From the NCBI RefSeq assembly GCF_001482285.1, contig NZ_LOEP01000032.1, positions 224,141 to 288,140 on the forward strand: a stretch of DNA of 64,000 bases, in the 5' to 3' direction. The position numbers and the translations under genes were made by a program. This stretch comes from Haloferax sp. Q22 (GTDB taxonomy: Archaea > Halobacteriota > Halobacteria > Halobacteriales > Haloferacaceae). Below the pieces are notes generated by a model. The model did not search any database. It was not told the DNA's origin and saw nothing but the letters and a program-made list of their open reading frames with translations. This document shows positions 57,463 through 64,000 of the stretch, piece by piece. Numbering within the stretch: the first letter of the stretch is position 1; the number at the start of each line of letters is the position of its first letter.

Positions 57463-58221
57463 TCACCGCCAACTGGTCCAGCCGCCGTCGACGACGATGG
57501 ATTCACCGGTGACGTACTTCGAGAGGTCGCTGGCGAGGAAGACCGCCACGCCGGCCACGTCGTCCGGTTCGCCCTGTCGCCCGAGCGGAATCATCGCGTT
57601 CAACTGCGCCATCTGTTCCTCGCTCGTCTCCTCAGCCCCTTCCGGGCCGATTTCCGTCTTGATAGCGCCGGGGTGAATCGCGTTCACCCGGACGTTGTCT
57701 CCGCCGAGCCCGTGGGCGAGCGAGTACGAGAGCGTCCGGACGGCCCCCTTCGACGCGCTGTACGACGGGTAGTTGCCGTTGCCGAAGATGCCGTTGACGC
57801 TGGAGACGTTGATGATGCTCCCGCCGCCGGATTCGACCATCCGCGCTGCGGCCGCCTGCGCCCCGAAGTACACGCCCTTCAGGTTGATGTCCATCATCTG
57901 TTGGAACTCGTCTTCCGTGACTTCGAGGAAGTCCTCGGGCCGCCAGATGCCGGCGTTGTTCACCATCACGTCCACGCCGCCGAACGCCTCAGCGGCGTCC
58001 ATCGCCGCCTCGAACGCGGCCGGGTCGGTCACGTCGAGTTCGACGTACGTCGCCGACGAGCCCGCGTCGGACTCGATTTTCTCGTGGGTGGGCGCGCCGC
58101 CCTCCTTCGGCTCTTCGCGGATGTCGCAGACCACCACGTCAGCGCCCGCCTCGGCGTAGGCCAGCGCGATTCCCGAGCTACCGCCGGTAACGACCGCGAC
58201 GCGGCCGTCGAGTAGACTCAT
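57463..58221 (-). CDS. Short-chain dehydrogenase/reductase with a shortened cofactor loop
   Basis: Rossmann-fold oxidoreductase of 252 aa. Seen: VAVVTGGSSGIALAYAEAGADVVVCD at the N-terminus, NNAG (VDVMVNNAGIWRPEDF), catalytic Ser (IINVSSVNG), Tyr-x3-Lys (YPSYSASKGAVRT) and the C-terminal SKYVTGESIVVDGGWTSWR, typical of glucose/3-oxoacyl reductases. The canonical TGxxxGxG loop is TGGSSGI followed directly by ALAYAE, four residues short of the usual TGGSSGIGRAIALAYAE, so the third Gly is lost. Cofactor binding may be impaired, or the sequence may contain a 12-nt deletion. The ATG at 58221 starts the domain. Confidence 0.88.
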   Translation of the reverse strand: MSLLDGRVAVVTGGSSGIALAYAEAGADVVVCDIREEPKEGGAPTHEKIESDAGSSATYVELDVTDPAAFEAAMDAAEAFGGVDVMVNNAGIWRPEDFLEVTEDEFQQMMDINLKGVYFGAQAAAARMVESGGGSIINVSSVNGIFGNGNYPSYSASKGAVRTLSYSLAHGLGGDNVRVNAIHPGAIKTEIGPEGAEETSEEQMAQLNAMIPLGRQGEPDDVAGVAVFLASDLSKYVTGESIVVDGGWTSWR

Positions 58222-58334
58222 GTGTAAAACACCACACACGAATATGGGTGGAACGATAGTTAAGGATAGCCGCCGATTCCGACGGGGTGAGAGCTACCGG
58301 AGCCGAGGCTCGACGGGCGGCGATTCGGAGAAGA

Positions 58335-58405
58335 TGCACCGGCTGGGAATCGAACCCAGATAATTGGCTTGGAAGGCCAATGTCTTACCATTAGACCACC
58401 GGTGC
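58335..58405 (-). tRNA. trnG: tRNA-Gly (anticodon TCC)
   Basis: Read on the minus strand the 71-nt gene folds as a standard cloverleaf: acceptor stem GCACCGG/CCGGTGC with discriminator A, D-arm (TGGTCTAATGGTAAGAC), anticodon stem TTGGC/GCCAA with loop CTTCCAA (anticodon UCC, reads GGA/GGG), and T-arm CTGGG-TTCGATT-CCCAG. CCA is not encoded, and no intron is seen. It lies alone between the SDR and the DUF4382 gene. Confidence 0.96.
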
Positions 58406-58452
58406 TCATTTCATTCGCACCGTGCATCGACGGACCCCGTCCGTCTCAACAC

Positions 58453-58511
58453 CAGTGCTCGCTCGCTTCACTCGCTCGCATCGAGCCTCGGCCTCGCTTC
58501 GCTCGGCCGAG
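58453..58511. repeat. GC-rich direct and inverted repeats upstream of tRNA-Gly
   Basis: Direct repeat CTCGCTCGC-TTCA-CTCGCTCGC (about 58459-58479) is followed by inverted repeat CTCGGCC-TCGCTTCGCTC-GGCCGAG (58487-58511). Such TCGCTTCGCTCG-type sequence is common in haloarchaeal intergenic DNA; no gene is seen in 58406-58582. Confidence 0.5.
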
Positions 58512-58582
58512 ACACCGATGCGCGCGAACGTCGCGTCTATCCCTTCATTCTCGACGCCCCAATAAGGATGTTACCTTTTCGG

Positions 58583-59818
58583 TCAGGCGACGAGGGAGGT
58601 CGATTCGCCGCCCTCGGCGGGGTTGTCGGGGGCGCTCCCGAGGAACTCGAACTCGAACTCCGTCTCGGACTCGGTCTCTCCGTCGACGACGACCACCGTC
58701 ACGTCCCGCTCGTCGGGGATGGCGACGCCTAACTCGCCGTCAGCGTCGGTCGTACCGGCGGTCTCGCCGTTTATCGTCACCGTCGCGTTCTCCACGGGCG
58801 TCCCGTTCCGCGTGACGACGACCGTCACGTTCTCGCCGGCGGAGACGTTCCCGTCGAAGCTCACGGTGAGGTCGCTCTCGGCGTCGGTTTCGGCGCGCTC
58901 GCCGTCGTCGGTCTCGTTTTCGCCCGCTTCGACCTCGGCTTCCGTCTCAGCCTCGGCCTCTGCTTCGGCCTTCTTCTCCGCGCCGACCTTCGTAATCGGC
59001 ACGTCCGTTCCCGACTCGCTCACGACGGGTTTGAGGATGTACTTCCCGCTGTTGCCCGCCTCGAACGCCGTGATGTCGAAGACGAAGTCCACGGACTCGC
59101 CGTTGCCGACTTCGAAGTCCGTGTTGAGCTGGAGCTTGTTGCTCGGGAGCTTCATGTTGACCTGTTCGCCGGTCTTCAGCGTCCCGTTCACGTCGCTCAC
59201 GTGCACGAAGACCTTCGTGTAGTTGCCCTCCGGCACGTCGTACTCGCCGACGAGGCTCGCGTTTTCGCCCTGCAGTTCGGTCAGGTCGACGGTCACGTTC
59301 TCGACCTCGTAGGTGACGCTCGACTCGCCTTCGGCCTCGACGGTGTCGTTTGTGTCGGCCGATTCTTCGATGTCCGCGTCGGCATCGGCGTCGGCGTCAG
59401 CGTCGACCGACCCGTTGGTCGACACGGACGTGTTCGTCGCGTTCGCCGTCGCGTTGGCTTCGAGTTCGACCTCGACGCTCGCGTTCGCCTCCGCGTCGGC
59501 GTCGGTCTCGGACTCGTTTTCCACGTCCTCGGCTTCAGCTTCGACCTCGGTCTCCGTGTCGCCGTCCGCGCGGACGAGCGTCACGCGCTCGATGGTGACG
59601 TTGAGGTGTTCGAAGTCCGCGATGGCGTTCTGCTCGTCGCTCACGTAGAAGTTCACGGTGCCCGTCCGGGCCGCGTCGTCGCCGCCGGACGACGCGGTCG
59701 TCGTCGCGTCGGCGGACCCGTCGGTCTGGGAATCGGTCAGCGTGCCGGCCCCACCCGCACACCCGGCCAGTACGACCATGAGTGCAAGCAGGACAGTCGC
59801 AAGTCCAGTACGTTTCAT
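58583..59818 (-). CDS. DUF4382-type lipoprotein
   Basis: Exported lipoprotein of 411 aa. The N-terminus KRTGLATVLLALMVVLAGCAGG is a Sec signal with lipobox LAGC (Cys20). Residues about 50-260 match the DUF4382 beta fold (TGTVNFYVSDEQNAIADFEHLNVTIERVTLVRADG, EGNYTKVFVHVSDVNGTLKTGEQVNMKLPSNKLQLN), interrupted by a repetitive Asp/Glu/Ala/Asn-rich insertion (about 80-155). Residues about 315-395 look like an Ig-like carboxypeptidase-regulatory domain (ENVTVVVTRNGTPVENATVTINGETAGTTDADGELGVAIP). A surface metal- or ligand-binding role is possible. A TATA-like CTTTAGA is 31 bp upstream. Confidence 0.85.
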   Translation of the reverse strand: MKRTGLATVLLALMVVLAGCAGGAGTLTDSQTDGSADATTTASSGGDDAARTGTVNFYVSDEQNAIADFEHLNVTIERVTLVRADGDTETEVEAEAEDVENESETDADAEANASVEVELEANATANATNTSVSTNGSVDADADADADADIEESADTNDTVEAEGESSVTYEVENVTVDLTELQGENASLVGEYDVPEGNYTKVFVHVSDVNGTLKTGEQVNMKLPSNKLQLNTDFEVGNGESVDFVFDITAFEAGNSGKYILKPVVSESGTDVPITKVGAEKKAEAEAEAETEAEVEAGENETDDGERAETDAESDLTVSFDGNVSAGENVTVVVTRNGTPVENATVTINGETAGTTDADGELGVAIPDERDVTVVVVDGETESETEFEFEFLGSAPDNPAEGGESTSLVA

Positions 59819-59845
59819 CGTGGCAGACCGTACTGGCCGAGAGAA

Positions 59846-59852
59846 CTTTAGA
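59846..59852 (-). promoter_or_regulatory. TATA-like box of the DUF4382 gene
   Basis: Minus-strand TCTAAAG centred about 31 bp before the ATG, giving a leaderless transcript for the lipoprotein. Confidence 0.4.
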
Positions 59853-59901
59853 AGGGTGTTCGTACGCCTCGGTTTTCACCGAATTTCGCCGAATTACGGC
59901 C

Positions 59902-60930
59902 TCAGTCGTCCGCGTGTGACTCGTTAAACTGTTTCGCCTTGTCGAGCAGGCCGGGCGAGATGCCGGGAACGTCGTCGACGCTCACCGCGCCCTCGGCGCG
60001 AATCTCGTCGAGGCTCTTGGGGAACTCGCGGAGTTCCATGTGGATGGCGATGCCGGCCTTCGCGCCCTTGCCCATCGCCACCGGAATCTGGTTGTGACCG
60101 GGGGTGATGTCGCCGACCGCGAACACGCCGTCGACGCTGGTCCGGCCGTGGTCGTCCACCGGAACCGTTCCGTCGTCGTTGAGCTCCACGTCGAGCGCCT
60201 CGAACAGCGTCGTGTTGTAGTTCGAGCCGTACATCGCGAAGCCGCCTTTGTACTCGCGGACGGACCCGTCTTCGAACTCGAAGCTCTCCAGCCAGCCGTC
60301 GTCGCGCTTCGTCATGCCCGAAATCTCCTCCTCGACGATGTCGACGGGATGCGCGCGGACGAGTTCGTCCGTCTCGTCGGACCACGTCGGCTCGTCGCCG
60401 CGGAGCAGCAGATCAACCTCGTCGGTGAAGTTGAGCATGATCATGGCGACGTAGGCGGCCGAGTCGGAGTGGCCCATCACGTACACCGACTCGTCGACGA
60501 ACATGTAGGCGTCGCAGTGCAGGCAGTAGTGCAGGCCCTTCCCGGTGCGGGGAAGCGGCGGGTCGGGGCGCTCGTCGTTGAAGCCGACGCTGAGGACGAC
60601 GCGGTCGGCGACGAACTCGCCCTCGTTGCCGACGAGGCGGAACCGGCCGTCGCCCAACTGCTCTGCGTCGGTCACGAAGTCGCGATGGATGTCGGTCCCG
60701 TAGTCTTCGAGTTGCCCGCGCGCGGTTTCGAGGAACTCGTTGCCGGAGACGTCCTCGGTGACACCGATGACGTTGTGCGTGTCGAGCATCATGGCCGCGC
60801 GGCCGCCGCCGCGGTCCACGAGCGCGGTGTCGTGTCCCAGTCGCGTCGTGTAGAGCGCGGTCTGGAGGCCCGCGGGGCCGCCGCCCACGACGACAACCTC
60901 GTACTCCCGTGGTTCGTCGGGTTCAGTCAT
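59902..60930 (-). CDS. Thioredoxin-reductase-like FAD/NAD(P) oxidoreductase
   Basis: Flavoprotein of 342 aa. Seen: FAD site EVVVVGGGPAGLQTALYTTRLGH (residues 11-33), the redox-active pair Cys136-x-x-Cys139 in GLHYCLHCDAYMF (TrxB-type CxxCD), a second nucleotide site (VYVMGHSDSAAYVAMIMLNFTDEVDLLL; GxSDSA in place of the usual GGGDSA) and the C-terminal FAD motif GVFAVGDITPGHNQIPVAMGKGAKAG. The changed NADPH loop suggests a low-Mr thioredoxin-reductase relative with altered electron donor. The ATG at 60930 is 27 bp from a TATA box. Confidence 0.9.
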   Translation of the reverse strand: MTEPDEPREYEVVVVGGGPAGLQTALYTTRLGHDTALVDRGGGRAAMMLDTHNVIGVTEDVSGNEFLETARGQLEDYGTDIHRDFVTDAEQLGDGRFRLVGNEGEFVADRVVLSVGFNDERPDPPLPRTGKGLHYCLHCDAYMFVDESVYVMGHSDSAAYVAMIMLNFTDEVDLLLRGDEPTWSDETDELVRAHPVDIVEEEISGMTKRDDGWLESFEFEDGSVREYKGGFAMYGSNYNTTLFEALDVELNDDGTVPVDDHGRTSVDGVFAVGDITPGHNQIPVAMGKGAKAGIAIHMELREFPKSLDEIRAEGAVSVDDVPGISPGLLDKAKQFNESHADD

Positions 60931-60953
60931 ACACGGCAATTCGTCGCGGCGCT

Positions 60954-60960
60954 CTTAAGC
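60954..60960 (-). promoter_or_regulatory. TATA box of the thioredoxin-reductase-like gene
   Basis: Minus-strand GCTTAAG centred about 27 bp before the ATG at 60930. Confidence 0.45.
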
Positions 60961-61066
60961 CCACATCACCTGTGCGCGGCCAGCATCCACCCGAAACGAG
61001 TTAGCAAACAACACGATTACTCCCGGCGCCCGAATCCCCCGTGACGCCCGAAACCGTCCGCGACTC

Positions 61067-61720
61067 TCAGCGCCCGGCGACGACGGCGTAGCAGTTCCCG
61101 CTGGACACCGTCGATTCGACGACCGCGAGGTCGCTCGCGTCGAGGTCGGCGTCGAACTCGTCGGGCGCGTAGATGTGGTAAAATCGGGGGACAGTCTCGC
61201 CGCCGGGGAGCGTCCAATCGACCGTCGTGTCGAACCCGTCCTCGCGGTCGAACGTGTCGTGGGCGGTGCTCCACGCGCTGACGACCGCGCGGCCGTCGGC
61301 GTCGAGCACGCGCGCGAGTTCGTTCAGGCTCGCCACGCGGGCCGCACGCGGCGCGAGGTGGTGAATCGTCGCCACGTACACCGCGAGGTCGAAGGCGTCG
61401 TCGACGAAGGGGAGCCGCGAGGCGTCGCCCTGCACGAGTCCGGCGTCGAAGCCGCGTTCCGCCGCCCGCGCGACCGCCTCGTCGAGCAGGCCGCGGCTCA
61501 CGTCGAGACCGACCACCTCGTCGGCGTGCGAGGAGAGGAGTTCCACGTGCCGGCCGTTGCCGCAGCCGAGGTCGAGCGCGCGGGCCGCCGGCCCGGACTC
61601 GGTCGCGTCGGCGACGAACGACTCGACTTCGGGCCACGGGTACTCGCGGGTCGACGCGAAGTGCGACGCGATGCGGTCGTACGTCTCGCGGACCCCGTCT
61701 CGGGGTTCGTCTCCGTCCAT
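61067..61720 (-). CDS. Class I SAM-dependent methyltransferase
   Basis: A 217-aa methyltransferase. Seen: motif I ARALDLGCGNGRHVELLSSHADEVVGLDVSRGLLDEA (about residue 42), motif II/III QGDASRLPFVDDAFDLAVYVATIHHLAPRAARVASLNELARVLDADG and the C-terminal VDWTLPGGETVPRFYHIYAPDEFDADL. The last segment (FYHxYxxxEF) is the pattern of tRNA wobble-uridine (Trm9/ALKBH8-type) methyltransferases, so a tRNA-modification role is possible. Substrate uncertain. Confidence 0.85.
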   Translation of the reverse strand: MDGDEPRDGVRETYDRIASHFASTREYPWPEVESFVADATESGPAARALDLGCGNGRHVELLSSHADEVVGLDVSRGLLDEAVARAAERGFDAGLVQGDASRLPFVDDAFDLAVYVATIHHLAPRAARVASLNELARVLDADGRAVVSAWSTAHDTFDREDGFDTTVDWTLPGGETVPRFYHIYAPDEFDADLDASDLAVVESTVSSGNCYAVVAGR

Positions 61721-61805
61721 GCGGGTCGGTCGAGGCGGTGAGACAAAGACCGCACGGGTCGCGGGCGGCGGTCGGGAGTCACGGGTCGCCGGACGGGCGC
61801 GGCAC

Positions 61806-63932
61806 TCAGATGAACATGAACGTCACGTAGGTGATGACGAGCAGGACGGCGGCGTGTTTGACGCCGTCGGCGACCTGCCCCTCCCCGAGCTGTCCGGCGA
61901 TGAGTCCCGAGCAGAGCCCCTGAATCGCCGTGACGTGGAAGAACAACAGCTTGTAGGAGCCCGTGTCCACGTTGCGCAGGCCGGAGAACGCGCCGGAGGT
62001 GACGCCCGCGACCTCGCCGGAGCCGATGGCACCGGTGCTGGCCTGCTCGACCGCCGGGATGAACGACACCGTCAGCGCGGCGACGATGCCGAGGAAGACG
62101 AGAAACGAGATGTAGATGACGAGGAGGTAGGTGACCATCTCCTGGTTCCGCTCGCGGGCGAGGCGGCGGCTGTCTTGGGCCTCGTTGGCCGCGATGCGGA
62201 GGACGGGCGCGAGGTCGCCGCTCGCGCTCATCGCGTTGGTGATGAGCGTCACCGACCGCGACACCATCGGACTCGTCGTCCGGCGGTCCATCCGCCGGAG
62301 CGCGGTCTGGGCGTCGGCCCCCCAGTCGATGTCGCGGACGGCGCGTTCGACCTCGTCGCCGAGCGGGCCGAGGTCGGACGCCGACACCCGGCGAAGGCTC
62401 TGGACGACCGTCAGTCCGGCCTCGTTGACGCTCGCGAGGCGGTCGAGGAAGTCGGGCATGCTCCGCTCGATGGCACGAATCCGCCGCTTCCGAAGCTCGT
62501 GGAACGCCGAGACGACGACGAGCGCGCCGATCGTGGCCTCTACGACGTGTTGGTCAACCGCGTCGGCGACGCCGAGGAGCGTCGGGTCGGCGGGGAACGT
62601 AGTCCGCAGGGCGACCCAGACGAGCCCCAAGGGGACGGTGAGCGCGAGCGTGGCGAGCGGGTGGCGGCCGAGGGTTTCGAGTGGGCGGTCGAACCAGCCG
62701 CGAATCGCGCGGAATCGGTCGTAGGCGGCGAGTCGCTCTCGGTTCGCGTGCCACGGGTCGCCTCGGGTATCGGTCTCGCCGCCGTCGGTCGCCGGAGCCG
62801 AACCGACGCCGCCGTTCGCGTCGAGGTGTCGGAACGACGCGCCCACGGCCTCCGCGTCGTCGTCGGCGACCGCCGCGCCCCGGAGCGACTCGGTGATGCT
62901 GTCGATGTAGACGACGAAGCCGAAACTCGCCAGCGGGATGCCGACGTAGCCGACGATTCTGATGAGCGTCAGCGTGTCCGCGAGGACGAGGCCGATGACG
63001 ACGAGGACGGTGATGAAAAACAGCGGCCCAGCGACGAGGACGGTGACGTACACCTCGGCGAACGTCGAAAGCAGGTCGAGATACTGTTGTTGTTGGGCCT
63101 CCGCCTCCGCCTGAAACCGCTCGTACTGCTCTTGGAGGAACGACGAGAGGTTGCGGCCGCTCCCGAGGACGCTTGCGAGGTTCTCGGCGAACTCTTCGAG
63201 GCTCGGGCTCGGCGTCCGCGTGGCCATCGTCTGGAGGGCGGAGAGTACGTCGGTGCCGAAGGCGTCCATGTCGCGGACGACGATACTGACCTCGCGCGCC
63301 GCCTCGCCGTAGATGGCCTCGTTTCGGGCCAGCGTCTCCAGCACCTGCGGGAACGGCATCCCCGACCGCGACAGCGCGAAGACGAACGCGACCGTCCGCG
63401 GGAGCGTCGCCTCGATTTCCGACGAGCGGGTGCGGGCGCGCTCGGTGAGGACGTACCACCGACCCCAGTAGACGCCGAGCGCGAGGAGCGCCCCGAGGGT
63501 CGCGCTCGAAAGCAACAGCGCGAGGAACAGGTCGCGGAGCGGGAGCGCCTGAATGCTCGTGAGGCCGCCGAGGAAGCCGAGGGCGGACGGGAGGACCTCC
63601 CGAATCGTCACGGACTGAACGGCGAGCGTTTCGAGCGTCACGGCGGCGAGGTAGACGCCGAAGACGCTCCCCGCGACGCCGAAGACGGACGCCATGAGGA
63701 GCGTCCGCGAGGCGTACACCCGGTGGGTGACGCTCACGTGTGCCGCCCGCAGTTGGTTGCGCTGTTCCCTTCGACGGGGGTTCTCGTTGGCGACGTAGAA
63801 GCCGAAGACGGAGAGCGAGACCCGCGAGACGAGGAGGTCGGCCGCGCGGCTCACTGGCGACAGGACGACGGGGAGGACGAGGAGGACGGCGAGAACGAGG
63901 GGGAGCAGGTACAGGTACTGCGCGGCGGCCAT
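61806..63932 (-). CDS. pilC: Type IV pilus assembly membrane protein, PilC/TadC family (T2SS F)
   Basis: Inner-membrane platform protein of 708 aa for an archaeal type IV pilus or archaellum-like system. It carries two T2SS-F domains, about residues 160-330 (YVLTERARTRSSEIEATLPRTVAFVFALSRSGMPFPQVLETLARN) and 480-640 (RIRAIERSMPDFLDRLASVNEAGLTVVQSLRRV), each followed by a pair of hydrophobic helices, plus N- and C-terminal helices; in total about nine. The long form is typical of archaeal PilC. A pilB ATPase gene would be expected just upstream, beyond the right window edge. A pilin gene lies at the other end of the window. Confidence 0.9.
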   Translation of the reverse strand: MAAAQYLYLLPLVLAVLLVLPVVLSPVSRAADLLVSRVSLSVFGFYVANENPRRREQRNQLRAAHVSVTHRVYASRTLLMASVFGVAGSVFGVYLAAVTLETLAVQSVTIREVLPSALGFLGGLTSIQALPLRDLFLALLLSSATLGALLALGVYWGRWYVLTERARTRSSEIEATLPRTVAFVFALSRSGMPFPQVLETLARNEAIYGEAAREVSIVVRDMDAFGTDVLSALQTMATRTPSPSLEEFAENLASVLGSGRNLSSFLQEQYERFQAEAEAQQQQYLDLLSTFAEVYVTVLVAGPLFFITVLVVIGLVLADTLTLIRIVGYVGIPLASFGFVVYIDSITESLRGAAVADDDAEAVGASFRHLDANGGVGSAPATDGGETDTRGDPWHANRERLAAYDRFRAIRGWFDRPLETLGRHPLATLALTVPLGLVWVALRTTFPADPTLLGVADAVDQHVVEATIGALVVVSAFHELRKRRIRAIERSMPDFLDRLASVNEAGLTVVQSLRRVSASDLGPLGDEVERAVRDIDWGADAQTALRRMDRRTTSPMVSRSVTLITNAMSASGDLAPVLRIAANEAQDSRRLARERNQEMVTYLLVIYISFLVFLGIVAALTVSFIPAVEQASTGAIGSGEVAGVTSGAFSGLRNVDTGSYKLLFFHVTAIQGLCSGLIAGQLGEGQVADGVKHAAVLLVITYVTFMFI

Positions 63933-64000
63933 CCGTCTTTAGCTAAGCGAAGAACCGCATGACTGCGGCGGCTTATCGGTGTTACTTTTCGGAAGGAATG

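Noticed and set aside
58453-58511. Possible CRISPR-like or mobile-element repeat near tRNA-Gly
   Set aside because: Only two 9-bp direct repeats and one stem; no regular spacers, no integrase gene and no duplicated tRNA 3' end were found, so neither a CRISPR array nor an att site is supported.
61557-63962. Open 801-aa plus-strand frame opposite pilC
   Set aside because: Antisense to the methyltransferase and PilC genes; extreme Arg/Glu/Asp composition without hydrophobic core or motif, as expected from GC-rich shadow frames.
63933-64000. Partial gene at the right edge
   Set aside because: Minus-strand frames here are short and one is stopped; the sequence looks like the pilC upstream region with a TATA-like element, and too little is present to call a coding end.

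Overview
The window is a GC-rich (about 65-67%), densely coded stretch of an extreme halophile archaeal chromosome. The proteins are strongly acidic, many genes have a TATA-like box 24-31 bp before the start codon (leaderless transcripts), operon-internal genes overlap by ATGA or TAATG, and gene content and order match what I recall of Haloferax. The order pilA - aminotransferase - ribH - Agl23-like - purKE - nuoA-N, later acd, cox genes, ribL-JAMM, RecJ-type DHH, SRP RNA and tatA, resembles Haloferax volcanii, but the species cannot be fixed from the sequence alone.

Layout. 1-1590: MacB/FtsX-type ABC exporter, cut at the left edge. 1.7-4.0 kb (minus): type IV pilin, PLP aminotransferase, lumazine synthase. 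4.0-7.7 kb (plus): Agl23-like membrane protein and purKE. 7.9-18.3 kb: an eleven-gene nuo operon (A, B, CD, H, I, J1, J2, K, L, M, N) without the NADH-input module. 18.3-28.1 kb: TrkA-N/DHH phosphoesterase, CBS-ParB protein, MFS exporter, membrane proteins, Tat-exported subtilase, DUF21-CBS transporter, M24 peptidase. 28.1-31.3 kb: ADP-forming acyl-CoA synthetase with a P-loop/DRTGG partner. 31.5-36.0 kb: MscS-like protein, ZIP metal transporter, ABC-2 exporter. 36.1-40.7 kb: PQQ-type sugar dehydrogenase lipoprotein, Gfo/Idh/MocA dehydrogenase, aldo/keto reductase, Rdx redox protein. 40.7-43.8 kb: cytochrome oxidase cluster (membrane CxxC protein, fused CtaA-CtaB, CoxB). 43.9-47.8 kb: FAD synthase RibL overlapping a JAMM protease, a fructosamine-kinase-like gene, S1-OB-DHH RecJ-like protein. 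47.8-55.9 kb: PLD-like protein, HEAT-repeat protein, amidohydrolase, old yellow enzyme, thiolase with DUF35 partner. 56.5-57.3 kb: SRP (7S) RNA and tatA. 57.4-64 kb: SDR enzyme, tRNA-Gly(TCC), DUF4382 lipoprotein, thioredoxin-reductase-like flavoprotein, methyltransferase, PilC/TadC-type membrane protein.

Working together. Energy metabolism dominates: Nuo and the terminal oxidase parts (CoxB, heme O/A synthesis) form a respiratory chain, Acd links acyl-CoA to ATP, and ribH/ribL supply flavins. A second theme is the cell surface: pilin, PilC-type platform protein, Agl23-like protein, SRP RNA, TatA, a Tat-exported protease and several lipoproteins.

The only intergenic stretch over 300 bases is 56365-57001, and the SRP RNA occupies most of it. 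I see no insertion sequence, CRISPR array, rRNA or origin. Apart from low-complexity acidic tails, nothing looks freshly transferred. DUF7xxx names below are recalled, not searched.
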